Part shown: positions 32,168-40,524 of the stretch, piece by piece
Layout: each line of letters begins with the position of its first letter
Position numbering within the stretch: the first letter of the stretch is position 1
Assembly: GCA_036489975.1 (NCBI GenBank)
Contig: DASXES010000121.1
Location: 1 to 64,000 of the forward strand
Reading direction: 5' to 3'
Length of the DNA: 64,000 nucleotides
From: Roseiarcus sp036489975
GTDB lineage: Bacteria; Pseudomonadota; Alphaproteobacteria; Rhizobiales; Beijerinckiaceae
Made by a program: the position numbers and the translations under genes
The notes under the pieces: model-generated
What the model was told of the DNA's origin: nothing
Database searches by the model: none
The model's input: the letters and a program-made list of their open reading frames with translations, nothing else

Positions 32168-32691
32168 TGCGCCATATGTTCGCCGCGACTCTCGGCGCAG
32201 CGCTGGCCGTTGTCGCCTCCGTCCGGTTTCCCGCCTCGGCTGACGACACGCAGATCGCGCGCGGCAAGTATCTCGTCGTCCTCTCCGGCTGCTCGGATTG
32301 TCACACCCCCGGCGCTCTTCTCGGCGCTCCGGACATGAAGCGTTATCTCGGCGGCTCCGACGTCGGCTTCGCCATTCCCGGCGCGGGCGTGTTTGTGGGG
32401 GAGAATCTGACGCCCGACGAGGAAACCGGCCTTGGCAAGTGGACTGACGGTCAGATCATCGCCGCAATCCGCGCCGGCAAAACGCCAGAGGGGAGAGACC
32501 TCAGTCCTGTCATGCCCTACGCGGCTTTTTCGCATCTCGCCGACGCCGACGCGGAGGCCATTGCCGCCTTCCTCAAGAGCCTGCCGCCGGTCAGCAACAA
32601 GGTCAGGAATTTCGGACCGAAAGAGCCCGTCACGATCAATGTTTCCGCAGTGCTGCCGCCCGCCGTCTACAACGCTCTGCCACAGAAATAG
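32167..32691 (+). CDS. Monohaem cytochrome c, periplasmic
   Basis: The 174-residue protein has a signal peptide ending near FPASADD, a single haem-binding CSDCH in LVVLSGCSDCHTPGALLG, and a probable axial methionine in SPVMPYAAFSHLADAD. WTDGQIIAAIRAGKTPEGRD is typical of the cytochromes that serve periplasmic dehydrogenases (isoquinoline or alcohol dehydrogenase type). No dehydrogenase lies next to it, so the electron donor is unknown. It is coupled to the methyltransferase-like gene. Confidence 0.88.
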   Translation: MRHMFAATLGAALAVVASVRFPASADDTQIARGKYLVVLSGCSDCHTPGALLGAPDMKRYLGGSDVGFAIPGAGVFVGENLTPDEETGLGKWTDGQIIAAIRAGKTPEGRDLSPVMPYAAFSHLADADAEAIAAFLKSLPPVSNKVRNFGPKEPVTINVSAVLPPAVYNALPQK

Positions 32692-32728
32692 CACGGCGTC
32701 CGCGCGCGCTGACGAAGCGCGCGTCCTG

Positions 32729-33745
32729 CTACTTGGGGGGCGGCAAGTCCTTCGGACGCAAGTCGATGCCAACGCCCTTGTTGACGAACTGGAGCGTGTA
32801 GGCCTTCTTGTAATCGATGCCCGGCTTGACCACGCCGGCCTTCACCATTTCATTGTAGAAACCGCTCCAGCGCTCGTCGGTCATCGCGCCAATTCCGAGT
32901 TTGAGCGTATCGCCTGAATCGACGATGCCGAATTCCTTCATTTTTCTGATCGAGAAGGCGATCTCGTCGTCCGTGAGTTCCGGATTTTCTCGTTTGATCG
33001 CCTCATTGGCCTTGGAATTGTCGCCGTAGAGATAGTGGTACCAGCCGATGGTGGAGGCGTCGACGAAGCGCTGCACGATGTCAGGATGCTTCTCCACGAG
33101 ATCGCGGCGGGTCTCGACCAGCGTGGAATACGTGGAGTAGCCGTAATCAGCGAGCAGGAAGACGTTGGGCTTGAAACCGCCCTGCTTTTCGACCTCGAGC
33201 GGCTCCGAGGTCAGATACCCCTGCTGGATCGAACGGGGCTCAGCGATGAAGGGGGCGGAGTTGAAATTGTAGGGCTTGATGTTCTCGTCCTTGAAACCGT
33301 AGGCGAGCCGCATCCATGCCCAGAACGTGTTGACCGCGCCGGAACTGACAAAAGCCGGATTCGCGTTGGGAAGGTCCTGCCATTTGTCCAGGCCGACGCC
33401 CGGGTGCGACATGAAGATCTGCGGGTTTTTCTGGAAGTGGGCCGCCACGGCGATGGTCGGAATGTTGTTCTGCACCGCCAGGAAATCGCCGATCATGTCG
33501 CCGCCCATGAAGAATTCGATCTTGCCAGCGATCAAGAGCATGCCCCCGTTCGACATCGGGCCGCCCTGGAGGATTGTGACGTCCAGCCCGTATTTGGCGT
33601 AAGTCCCGTCGACGAGAGCCTGATAATAGCCCCCGGCCTCGGGATCGGCGACCCAATTGGTGCCAAAGGTCACCTTGTCGAGGGCGACGGCCGGTCCGGC
33701 GAACCCCATCGCCCCCGCCAACGCCGCGATGATCGCAACGCGCAT
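32729..33745 (-). CDS. ABC transporter substrate-binding protein, NMT1/SsuA-like
   Basis: The 338-residue protein begins MRVAIIAALAGAMGFAGPAV with a cut near AVALDKV, so it is periplasmic. KVTFGTNWVADPEAGGYYQA, GTYAKYGLDVTILQGGP and LLIAGKIEFFMGG are the signature of the NMT1/ThiY/SsuA family, which binds pyrimidine precursors, sulfonates, nitrate and other small anions. GGGAGGAC precedes the start at 33745. It lies divergent to the 8-oxoguanine-deaminase-like gene and probably serves the ABC pair at 29361-30976. Confidence 0.9.
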   Translation of the reverse strand: MRVAIIAALAGAMGFAGPAVALDKVTFGTNWVADPEAGGYYQALVDGTYAKYGLDVTILQGGPMSNGGMLLIAGKIEFFMGGDMIGDFLAVQNNIPTIAVAAHFQKNPQIFMSHPGVGLDKWQDLPNANPAFVSSGAVNTFWAWMRLAYGFKDENIKPYNFNSAPFIAEPRSIQQGYLTSEPLEVEKQGGFKPNVFLLADYGYSTYSTLVETRRDLVEKHPDIVQRFVDASTIGWYHYLYGDNSKANEAIKRENPELTDDEIAFSIRKMKEFGIVDSGDTLKLGIGAMTDERWSGFYNEMVKAGVVKPGIDYKKAYTLQFVNKGVGIDLRPKDLPPPK

Positions 33746-34010
33746 TCGAAGTCCTCCCACAGTCCAGTTCGCAGGCCGGCTCAGCGACCGCGCCGCCGTT
33801 CGCCGTGGGGCTGCGTTTTGATGATTGACGCTGCGCCTCACACTCGCCCCAGCCACGCCCCACAATAGAAGCCGAAATTCCCAGCGTCGAATACAATCTC
33901 GTAAAACGTCGGAGCGGACAAGGGGTACTGAAAGCGACCCCTCAAGCCTTTACCTTTGGGCTCGCCTCGCCTATGCGGCCCCCTCCCTCGAAACGGAGTC
34001 CACTCATCGC

Positions 34011-35342
34011 ATGCGTTTATGGATCAAGGACCCGCTCGCCATCCTCGCAGCCGAAGCTGAGCGCGGAATCGTCGTCGAGGGCGGCGAGATCGTCGAGTGC
34101 GTGGCGCGCGGACGATCGCCTGCGACGCCTGTCGACACGACTTTCAACGCCTCGCGCCATGTCGTCCTGCCGGGGCTCATCAACGCGCATCATCATTTCT
34201 ACCAGACGCTGACCCGCGCTCATCCCGCAGGCTTCGGCAAGGAGCTCATCCCCTGGCTGGTCACGATGGAGCGGCGCTGGGATCGCATGACGCCCGAGGC
34301 CTTGCGCATCGCGATCCGCATGGCGCTCGTCGAACTGATGCTGTCCGGCTGCACGACCGCCGCCGACCACCACAATCTCTTTCCCCCGGGCCTCGAAAGC
34401 GCGATCGACATCGAAGTCGAAGAGGCGACGAAGCTCGGCCTGCGCATGACGGTCACGCGCGGCTCGATGGGCATTTCCGAGAAGGACGGCGGCTTGCAGC
34501 CGGACTCGATCGTGCAGGACTCGGAGACGATCCTTGAAGACAGCGAGCGGGTGCTCGGCCGCTATCACGACCCCAAGCCGGGCGCGATGATCCGCGTGGC
34601 GCTCGCGCCCTGCTCGCCGCTCGCCGTGCCGAAGCGGGTGATGGAGGGATCGGCCGAACTCGCCGAGCGCTACGATTGCCGCCTCCACACGCATCTCTGC
34701 CAGTCGCTCGACGAGGACGTCTACGCGCTCGAGACCTTCGGCATGCGCTCGGTCGATCTCCTGGAGGCGGCGGGGTGGCTCGGTCCCCGCGCCTGGGTCG
34801 CGCACGGGATTCATTTCAACGCGAGCGAGATCGAGCGGCTCGGCAAGGCCGGCGTCAGCGTCTGCCATTGCGCCGCTTCCGACATGGCGTTCGGCATGGG
34901 CGTCTGCCCGGTGAAGGAGCTCGAGGCGGCGGGCGTCGCGATCGGGCTTGGGGTCGACGGCTCGGCCTCGAACGATTCGTCCAACATGATGGAGGCGGTG
35001 CGTCATTCCCTGATGCTCCAGCGCCTGAGCTATGGCCCATCGGCGGTGACGCCCTACGATGCGCTACGCTGGGCGACGGAAGGGTCGGCGCGCTGCCTCG
35101 GGCGCGACGACATTGGCGCGATCGCCGTCGGCATGCAGGCCGATCTCGCGCTCTACACGCTCGATGAGCCGCGCTTCTCGGGGGCCCAGGACCCGATCGC
35201 CGCGCTCGCCCTCTGCGGCGCCCATCGCGCCGACCGAGTGATGGTCGCGGGGACATGGCGGGTCATCGACGGGGCGCCTGAGAGCGTCGATCTCCCCGCC
35301 CTGATCGCCAGGCACAAGGCGGCGGCGCGGGCGTTTGCGTAA
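34011..35342 (+). CDS. 8-oxoguanine deaminase-like amidohydrolase (TrzN/AtzA-related)
   Basis: The 443-residue amidohydrolase-superfamily enzyme has the metal site HHHFYQTL (HxH) near residue 65, H in LHTHLCQS, H in WVAHGIHFN and the late Asp in GLGVDGSASNDSSNMM. This is the order seen in 8-oxoguanine deaminases and s-triazine hydrolases (COG0402). GCTTAADHHN is also typical. The ABC importer and NCS2 permease nearby fit scavenging of oxidised purines or related heterocycles, though the ring specificity cannot be read from sequence. The ATG at 34011 follows CACTCATCGC with a weak ribosome site. Confidence 0.88.
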   Translation: MRLWIKDPLAILAAEAERGIVVEGGEIVECVARGRSPATPVDTTFNASRHVVLPGLINAHHHFYQTLTRAHPAGFGKELIPWLVTMERRWDRMTPEALRIAIRMALVELMLSGCTTAADHHNLFPPGLESAIDIEVEEATKLGLRMTVTRGSMGISEKDGGLQPDSIVQDSETILEDSERVLGRYHDPKPGAMIRVALAPCSPLAVPKRVMEGSAELAERYDCRLHTHLCQSLDEDVYALETFGMRSVDLLEAAGWLGPRAWVAHGIHFNASEIERLGKAGVSVCHCAASDMAFGMGVCPVKELEAAGVAIGLGVDGSASNDSSNMMEAVRHSLMLQRLSYGPSAVTPYDALRWATEGSARCLGRDDIGAIAVGMQADLALYTLDEPRFSGAQDPIAALALCGAHRADRVMVAGTWRVIDGAPESVDLPALIARHKAAARAFA

Positions 35343-35585
35343 CGAACTGTCGACCGGCGCTCCGCCGGTCAGCCGCGGATGGAAGACCCCAGACCGGTTC
35401 AGTTGGTGACGACGTCGGCGGTCGACGTAAGCGAGATTGCGTGTTGCACTGTGAATGTCGCCATCGGGCGGGGCGCCAACATTCCCTGGCGAGGCCTGTT
35501 GGAGCGGTGTCCGCCGAAGCGGACATTGACCAGGCGCAATGTCAGCGTAGGTTTCCTTCAAACTTGACGATCCGGGAGTCTAACC

Positions 35586-35767
35586 GTGAGACAGTCAGCG
35601 CCGCCGCGTTCGCTCTTATCAGTGCAGCTTTGCCGGCACATGCGCAGAGTCCTTCCACTGAAGATCTCGCCACTAAAGATCTCGGCCGCCGCGCCATTGA
35701 GCGGCGCGCAGTCGAAGCCGTCATCTGGGGCATGCCTGCGGCCAACACCGACCTGATGCTCCTGTGA
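35586..35767 (+). pseudogene. Truncated DUF1254 protein N-terminus (decayed duplicate)
   Basis: The frame reads AAFALISAALPAHAQSP (signal-peptide end), then RRAIERRAVEAVIWGMPAAN and TDLMLL before a stop. 'RAVEAVIWGMPAVN.DLM' is the normal start of DUF1254 proteins. The stretch stops 29 bases before the complete DUF1254/DUF1214 gene, and its own start lies in another frame. It looks like the severed 5' end of a related or the same gene, since the following protein lacks a signal peptide. Confidence 0.65.
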
Positions 35768-35796
35768 CGTGACCATCGCATCAGGGAGGGCAGACC

Positions 35797-37191
35797 ATGA
35801 ATGGCGAAGAGTCAAACACCCCCTACACGTTCGAACGCGGCTTCCCCACCGCAGACGCGGCGCAAAAGGCATACGATGATTGCGACCTGAGCCGCGCCAT
35901 CGAGGCCTACCGCTTCTTCTATCCAACGGTCTCCGGCTCAGCCATCTTCAAGGGCAACGCGAAACTCGGAATCATCCCCAACACGGTCTTCGGCACGCTC
36001 GACACCAAGCCGAAGCATGTCGGCTTCACCCTCAACTCCGACACCCCCTACGCGCCTCTTCTTCTTGACCTCTCCCAAGGCCCGATGGTGATCGAGCTTC
36101 CCCCTGGCCCGCTGATCTGCATTGCGATGGACATCAACCAGCTCTGGGTCGCCGACCTCGGCCTCCCAGGGCCTGCTGCCGGCAAAGGGGACAAAGTGGT
36201 CTTCCTTCCCCCCGGCTATAAGAATGCCTCGCCAGCTGGATACCGCGCCGCGCCTTCGCCCTCCAACAAGATGCTCGTCGGCGTCCGTTCCCTTCCCGTC
36301 AACGGCGATGTCCCGGGCGCAATCGCCCGCATCAAGACGGTCAAGGTCTATCCCCTCGCGCACGCGGACAATCCGCCCGCGCTGACCTGGCTCGATCTCA
36401 CGCCCCCTCCGCAGGACACCACGCCGCTTGCCTGGGAGAACAACATCCAGTTCTGGCGCGAGCTTGCGGAGGTGATCGACAGCGAGCCGCCCAACCCGCG
36501 CTTTCACATGATGTATGGCGAGCTCGCAGCGCTCGGCATCGAGAAGGGCAAGCCCTTCGCGCCGGACGCCCGCATGAGCCGCATCCTGGAAAACGCCGCG
36601 AGAAGCGGGAACGCGCAGATGCGCGTCGAGTCGTTCGGCGACCGCCGGCCCGACCGCATCGTCTGGCCCGACCGCAAGTGGGAATGGGCGGCTCTGCGCT
36701 TCGAAGACGGCGACTTCAACACATGGGGCTACGCCGATCTCACCGCCCGCGACAAATGGTTCTATCAGGCGATCGGCGCCTCGCCCGCCATGTTCAAGCG
36801 CGATCCCACGGCAGGATCGCTCTACTGGCTTGGCCTTCGCGATTCCAACGGCGCGACTCTCGACGGCGCCAAGACTTACAAGCTGACCGTGCCCCAGCCC
36901 GTGCCCGGCAAGCTCTTCTGGTCGATCACGGTCTACGACACCGACACGCGCAGCCAAGTGAACACCGATCAGGGCAAGGCCGCGCTTCGTTCGCTGTTCG
37001 AACTCAAGGACAAGAGCGGCGCGTCTCCCATCGACCTCTATTTCGGTCCGACCGCCCCGGCCGGACACGAGGGCGAATGGATCAAGACGATTCCGGGCAA
37101 GGGTTGGTTCGTCTACTTTCGCATCTACGGCCCGGAGCCGCCGGCCTTCGACGGATCATGGAAGCCCGGTGATTTCGTGGAAGTGCGCTAA
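35797..37191 (+). CDS. DUF1254/DUF1214 domain protein
   Basis: The 464-residue protein has DUF1254 at residues about 20-150 (AIEAYRFFYPTVSGSAIFKG, then NSDTPYAPLLLDLSQGPMVI) and DUF1214 near the C-terminus (YKLTVPQPVPGKLFWSITVY, then GKGWFVYFRIYGPEPP). Such proteins are usually exported, but this one starts without a signal peptide, from an ATG with GGGAGGG upstream. The decayed upstream fragment carries the missing kind of leader. Function is unknown; the fold is a beta-rich two-domain envelope protein. Confidence 0.9.
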   Translation: MNGEESNTPYTFERGFPTADAAQKAYDDCDLSRAIEAYRFFYPTVSGSAIFKGNAKLGIIPNTVFGTLDTKPKHVGFTLNSDTPYAPLLLDLSQGPMVIELPPGPLICIAMDINQLWVADLGLPGPAAGKGDKVVFLPPGYKNASPAGYRAAPSPSNKMLVGVRSLPVNGDVPGAIARIKTVKVYPLAHADNPPALTWLDLTPPPQDTTPLAWENNIQFWRELAEVIDSEPPNPRFHMMYGELAALGIEKGKPFAPDARMSRILENAARSGNAQMRVESFGDRRPDRIVWPDRKWEWAALRFEDGDFNTWGYADLTARDKWFYQAIGASPAMFKRDPTAGSLYWLGLRDSNGATLDGAKTYKLTVPQPVPGKLFWSITVYDTDTRSQVNTDQGKAALRSLFELKDKSGASPIDLYFGPTAPAGHEGEWIKTIPGKGWFVYFRIYGPEPPAFDGSWKPGDFVEVR

Positions 37192-37250
37192 ACGGGCGCG
37201 TTGCGATACGCTCTCGCTCGCCATGATGCCAGCCGATGTTGCGGTGGGTC

Positions 37251-37370
37251 TTATACCGATTCTGTTTGAGCGCGACTTGATCCGCGCTCAATTCCGCGCA
37301 AAGGCGGGGGCGCGTTTTCGCGCTTGGGCCAAAAGGCGATGATCGGTTCCGATCATCGAGTCCTGGTATT
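37251..37370 (+). repeat. Dispersed repeat, family A, copy 3
   Basis: This is the longest copy of the family seen at 25.2 and 25.7 kb. It starts TTATACCGATTCTGTTTGAG, includes CGCGACTTGATCCGCGCTCA, and ends GATCATCGAGTCCTGGTATT. It contains an inner palindrome, GATGATCGGTTCCGATCATC. Confidence 0.85.
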
Positions 37371-37424
37371 ATGGTGGCATTTTAGGGTGGGCATTTTACG
37401 GTGGGGTCATTTTAGTTTTACGGT

Positions 37425-37509
37425 TTTACGGTGACAGTTTACTCAATCCCTAATTGGACGATCGGCGCCTGGTTATGGCCAAACCGGGCAGATCATCGGC
37501 AACCGACAT
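37425..37509 (+). repeat. Direct repeat, family D, copy 1
   Basis: ACGGTGACAGTTTACTCAAT, then CCTAATTGGACGATCGGCGC, then CTGGTTATGGCCAA and CAGATCATCGGCAACCGACA. It matches copy 2 at 37779 over about 80 bases with few changes. Confidence 0.85.
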
Positions 37510-37582
37510 CAAGAGCAGAACAATGCTCTTATCGCGATACCTGTTGTTGATCTCTCTGCGGCCGCCTCGCTTCGGGTTTTTT

Positions 37583-37725
37583 CGTCATGGCCGGGCCTGG
37601 CCCGGCCAATCCCGCAGAACATTGATCGACGCAACTAACGCATTGATATCTATAATAAACATATTAGACATCTGGCGAATACCGGTGGCAAGGCGTGGAT
37701 GGCCGATCCAAGGCCGGCCATGACG
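37583..37725. mobile_element. MITE-like element with 12-base perfect terminal inverted repeats
   Basis: CGTCATGGCCGG (37583-37594) and CCGGCCATGACG (37714-37725) are perfect inverted ends around an A+T-rich core (ACGCATTGATATCTATAATA and following). The 143-base length, perfect ends and lack of coding capacity fit a non-autonomous mobile element. GTCATGGCCGGGC-type ends are frequent in this bacterial group. Confidence 0.7.
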
Positions 37726-37778
37726 GCCGATGGACCAGGTTTCTGAATCAGTTGAATTCCACAACAGTCGACAGCTAG

Positions 37779-37860
37779 GTTACGGTGACAGTTTACTCAA
37801 TTCCTAATTGAACGACCGGCGCCTGGTTACGGCCAAGCGGACAGATCATCGGCTACCGAC
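37779..37860 (+). repeat. Direct repeat, family D, copy 2
   Basis: ACGGTGACAGTTTACTCAAT, then TCCTAATTGAACGACCGGCG and CCTGGTTACGGCCAAGCGG. It lies 354 bases from copy 1 in the same orientation, and the MITE-like element lies between them. Confidence 0.85.
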
Positions 37861-38149
37861 AATGAATCGACATTTCTTGCGGATAATCGGAAGACAGGCT
37901 AGACTTTTGCCCATGGACAACCCTTCGCTTCCGTACGCCAGAAAGGCCTGCCGCCATGAGAGCCGGGTCGCAATCATGGGCCGGGTGCGAAAATTGTCGT
38001 CGCGGAAAACCCCGCATAACCCATTGAAAAGGCTCATTTCGAACGAGAGAATCCAAGGAAATCCAAGCTTTTCCTACCCCCGAAAGCGGGGGTCTTCACA
38101 GCGAAACGGCCACCGCCAAGAAAGCCCAAATCGGTTAGGGCGATCACGG

Positions 38150-38205
38150 ATTACGGTGACTGTTTGATTGCGACGACAGTTTACTCAACCCCCAATTCAT
38201 CGGCC
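38150..38205 (+). repeat. Direct repeat, family D, copy 3 (rearranged)
   Basis: ATTACGGTGACTGTTTGATT is followed after a few bases by ACAGTTTACTCAACCCCCAA and TTCATCGGCCGGCCC. It looks like the start of one unit joined to another, and it ends the repeat block before the PRC-barrel gene. Confidence 0.7.
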
Positions 38206-38382
38206 GGCCCTTGAGGCGGCGTGCGAGACGCGAGTCGACATCCAGTGGCGCTGACCCGGCCTTCCGCGCATGCCTGTCACGCCGGAAGGGCCGCTGCGCC
38301 GCGCCGGAACGGACCCGGGGCGCGGTGACAGGCGGCGGCCAGCGCGCCCGGGTAAGCCGGTCGGCGTCTAAACGGCCCCGGC

Positions 38383-39177
38383 TTAGCCGCGGTAGCCCGG
38401 CCAGCCGAAATGGCTGTGGAGCGCGTCCTCGCTCGCCTTGTCCATCATCGCCAGCGGATCCCAGGCGGGCGCCGAGCGCACCTGATCGCGGGTCACGTTC
38501 ATGTTGATGCGCTCGCCGAACCAGTCGATGGCCTTCACCGCATAGGGCGAAAGCTGCACGACCTTGCCGGGCCACCAGTTTCGCGTCGCGATGACGAAAT
38601 AGCGGATCTCCCAGTTCGCATCGTCGGCGAGAACGTTCTCGATATGGCCGATGTCGCCGTCCACGGCGTGGACGTAGTAACCCTTGACCGAGGCGACGCC
38701 GTGCAAATGATCGGCTCCGTCGAGCGGCGGGTTTTGCGCTTCCCTGTCGCGGCGGGCCGCCTCCAGGACGAGTTCGGATTCCGCATTGGGCAGGGCGGCG
38801 CCGAAATGCGTGACGCCCCAGTCGGGGTCCCAGCCGTAATAGTCGTAGAGGAGCGCCTGCATATCCCCGCTCACCGGATCGTCCTCGCTCGCGTGCGGGC
38901 CGGCCTCGATCTGAGCCCTGGTCAGAGTGACCGTGAGCTCGAGCGCCCCTCCTGAACTCATCATCGGCAGCGCAGGCTTTGGCGGCAGCGTGAGCGGCGC
39001 AATCGCGGAAGGATGGATGAAGACCTTGCGGCCCGGCAGCCAGTGACCGGCGCCAACGACCATCCAGCGGATCTTCCAGGTCGCATCGTCAAACAGGAAG
39101 TCCCTGACTGAACCGACGTCATCGCCGTCGCTCGCCTTAACCGCGCAACCCTCAAGACCACTCACGGCGAACAGCAT
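38383..39177 (-). CDS. Tandem PRC-barrel domain protein
   Basis: The 264-residue cytoplasmic protein holds two PRC-barrel-like repeats. The first is near the start (VKASDGDDVGSVRDFLFDDA, then KIRWMVVGAGHWLPGRKVFI). The second lies after residue about 150 (VKGYYVHAVDGDIGHIENVL, then EIRYFVIATRNWWPGKVVQL). The linker has LYDYYGWDPDWG. PRC barrels act in RimM, in photosynthetic reaction-centre H subunits and in many stress-linked proteins of this group. The function here is unknown. The start at 39177 gives the conserved first strand. Confidence 0.88.
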   Translation of the reverse strand: MLFAVSGLEGCAVKASDGDDVGSVRDFLFDDATWKIRWMVVGAGHWLPGRKVFIHPSAIAPLTLPPKPALPMMSSGGALELTVTLTRAQIEAGPHASEDDPVSGDMQALLYDYYGWDPDWGVTHFGAALPNAESELVLEAARRDREAQNPPLDGADHLHGVASVKGYYVHAVDGDIGHIENVLADDANWEIRYFVIATRNWWPGKVVQLSPYAVKAIDWFGERINMNVTRDQVRSAPAWDPLAMMDKASEDALHSHFGWPGYRG

Positions 39178-39310
39178 GGGCCTCCCTCCTCACATGTGAT
39201 CGCCCGGAGTGTGCGCCGCCCAGGGACCCACGACAAGACTCCATCTTGGCGCCCCCGACGCGCGTGATACCGAATCCTCAGGATGGGAACCGCTGGCCCT
39301 CTCGGCGTCC

Positions 39311-40228
39311 TCACGGGCGCACGCGGATGATCGGCTTCCCGGTGATCCGCTCGGTCGGGTTCAAGGCCGCGACGGCGTCATCGAGGGTCGACACCCTGCC
39401 GATGTTCGTTCGCAGTCGTCCGTCCCGCACCCGCTGGACGATCTCAATCAGTTGGGCGCGATCGGACTCGACAACGAAGTCGACCGCCAAGCCGTCGGCG
39501 GGCCGCGCCACGACAGGCCCGACGACCGACACCAGTGTTCCTCCAGCTCGAATCAGACCCGCGGACCGCCTCTGGATGTCGCCGCCGATGACATCGAACA
39601 CCAGATCGACGCCGCCGACGTCTTCCAGCACGTCGTTGTCCAGGTCAACGAACGCCTGCGCGCCGAAGTCGAGCGCCTTCTTTCGGTCGGCCGCGCGCCC
39701 CGTGCCGATGACGTAGGCGCCGGCCTCGCGCGCGAGTTGCGTCACCATCGTCCCGACTGCGCCTGCCGCGCCGTGCGCGAGGACGCTCTGCCCCGCCTGA
39801 AGGCGGCCGTGCTGGAACAGGCCCTGCCACGCGGTGAGGCCCGAGATTGGCAGACTCGCGCCCACCGTGAAGTCGACGTCGCCCGGAAGCGGGGCGAGGT
39901 TGCGCGCCTCGATGGCTACATACTCCGCCAGCGAGCCGTCGCGATGCCAGTCGGCGAGGCCGAACACTCGCTGCCCCACCGACAGTCCCGTCGCGCCGTA
40001 GCCGAGCGCGGTGACCACGCCGGCCAGCTCGTGGCCGGGGATCGACGGCCTCCGGTCACGGTCGCGGCGATCGGTCCAGGTCGAGGGCCACGCCATCTCA
40101 GTCGGGACGAATCCCGACGCATGAATCTGAACGATGACGTCGTTTATCGCTGCCGGCGGCTCGGGCCGCTCCACCAGCTTCATCCCGGCCGTTCCCGCAG
40201 CCTGATCCGTCACCACAATTGCCTTCAT
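39311..40228 (-). CDS. NADP-dependent quinone-reductase-like MDR oxidoreductase
   Basis: The 305-residue enzyme is a zinc-free MDR reductase. MKAIVVTDQA at the N-terminus, PGHELAGVVTALG, ISGLTAWQGLFQHG, the nucleotide loop LAHGAAGAVGTMVTQLA and VDLVFDVIGGD are family landmarks. It probably reduces quinones or enals using NADPH. It is transcribed in the same direction as the peroxiredoxin upstream, so both may answer to the TetR regulator at 41146. The ATG at 40228 gives the family-length protein. Confidence 0.9.
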   Translation of the reverse strand: MKAIVVTDQAAGTAGMKLVERPEPPAAINDVIVQIHASGFVPTEMAWPSTWTDRRDRDRRPSIPGHELAGVVTALGYGATGLSVGQRVFGLADWHRDGSLAEYVAIEARNLAPLPGDVDFTVGASLPISGLTAWQGLFQHGRLQAGQSVLAHGAAGAVGTMVTQLAREAGAYVIGTGRAADRKKALDFGAQAFVDLDNDVLEDVGGVDLVFDVIGGDIQRRSAGLIRAGGTLVSVVGPVVARPADGLAVDFVVESDRAQLIEIVQRVRDGRLRTNIGRVSTLDDAVAALNPTERITGKPIIRVRP

Positions 40229-40524
40229 GGGAATTGTCTCTCGGTCTATTGGCTCCTTACTGGATATGCTCGGGAGATAAAAGCTGTTGTACATCTAAAA
40301 CACGACGAAATTGTCCAGCAGCCGGCATGTAGAGTCGCCATGGCGGCGGAGAATATCGCTCCGACCGTCCTCTCTGCTATTCATAAATCAAGGCAAGTTG
40401 CGCAGGCCGCGAGGCGGAGCGGCGCGCTACGATCCGCAACAACGATCGAACCCTGGTCTGCGCCGGCTAGTGGCCTGCGCAAGCCCTGGCTGGCGCCCGC
40501 CCGATTTCCTCCGGCGGCTTAAGG

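Larger units (their letters stand above)
37192..38382. other. 1.2-kb gene-free block of nested repeats
   Basis: No gene is supported. The block contains family-A repeat copy 3, three GGTGACAGTTTAC units, a 143-base MITE-like element (each listed separately), and a low-complexity run at 37368-37430 in which TTTTACGGTG-like words recur. The base composition is more A+T-rich than the neighbours, consistent with accumulated mobile debris. Confidence 0.7.

Noticed and set aside
37454..38167. Two small plus-strand frames starting DRRLV after the family-D repeats
   Set aside because: The similarity lies in the repeated DNA itself; beyond it the frames diverge completely and contain MITE sequence.
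37425..38205. CRISPR array
   Set aside because: Three units about 80 bases long spaced some 350 bases apart are far too long and too widely spaced, the third is rearranged, and no cas gene is near.
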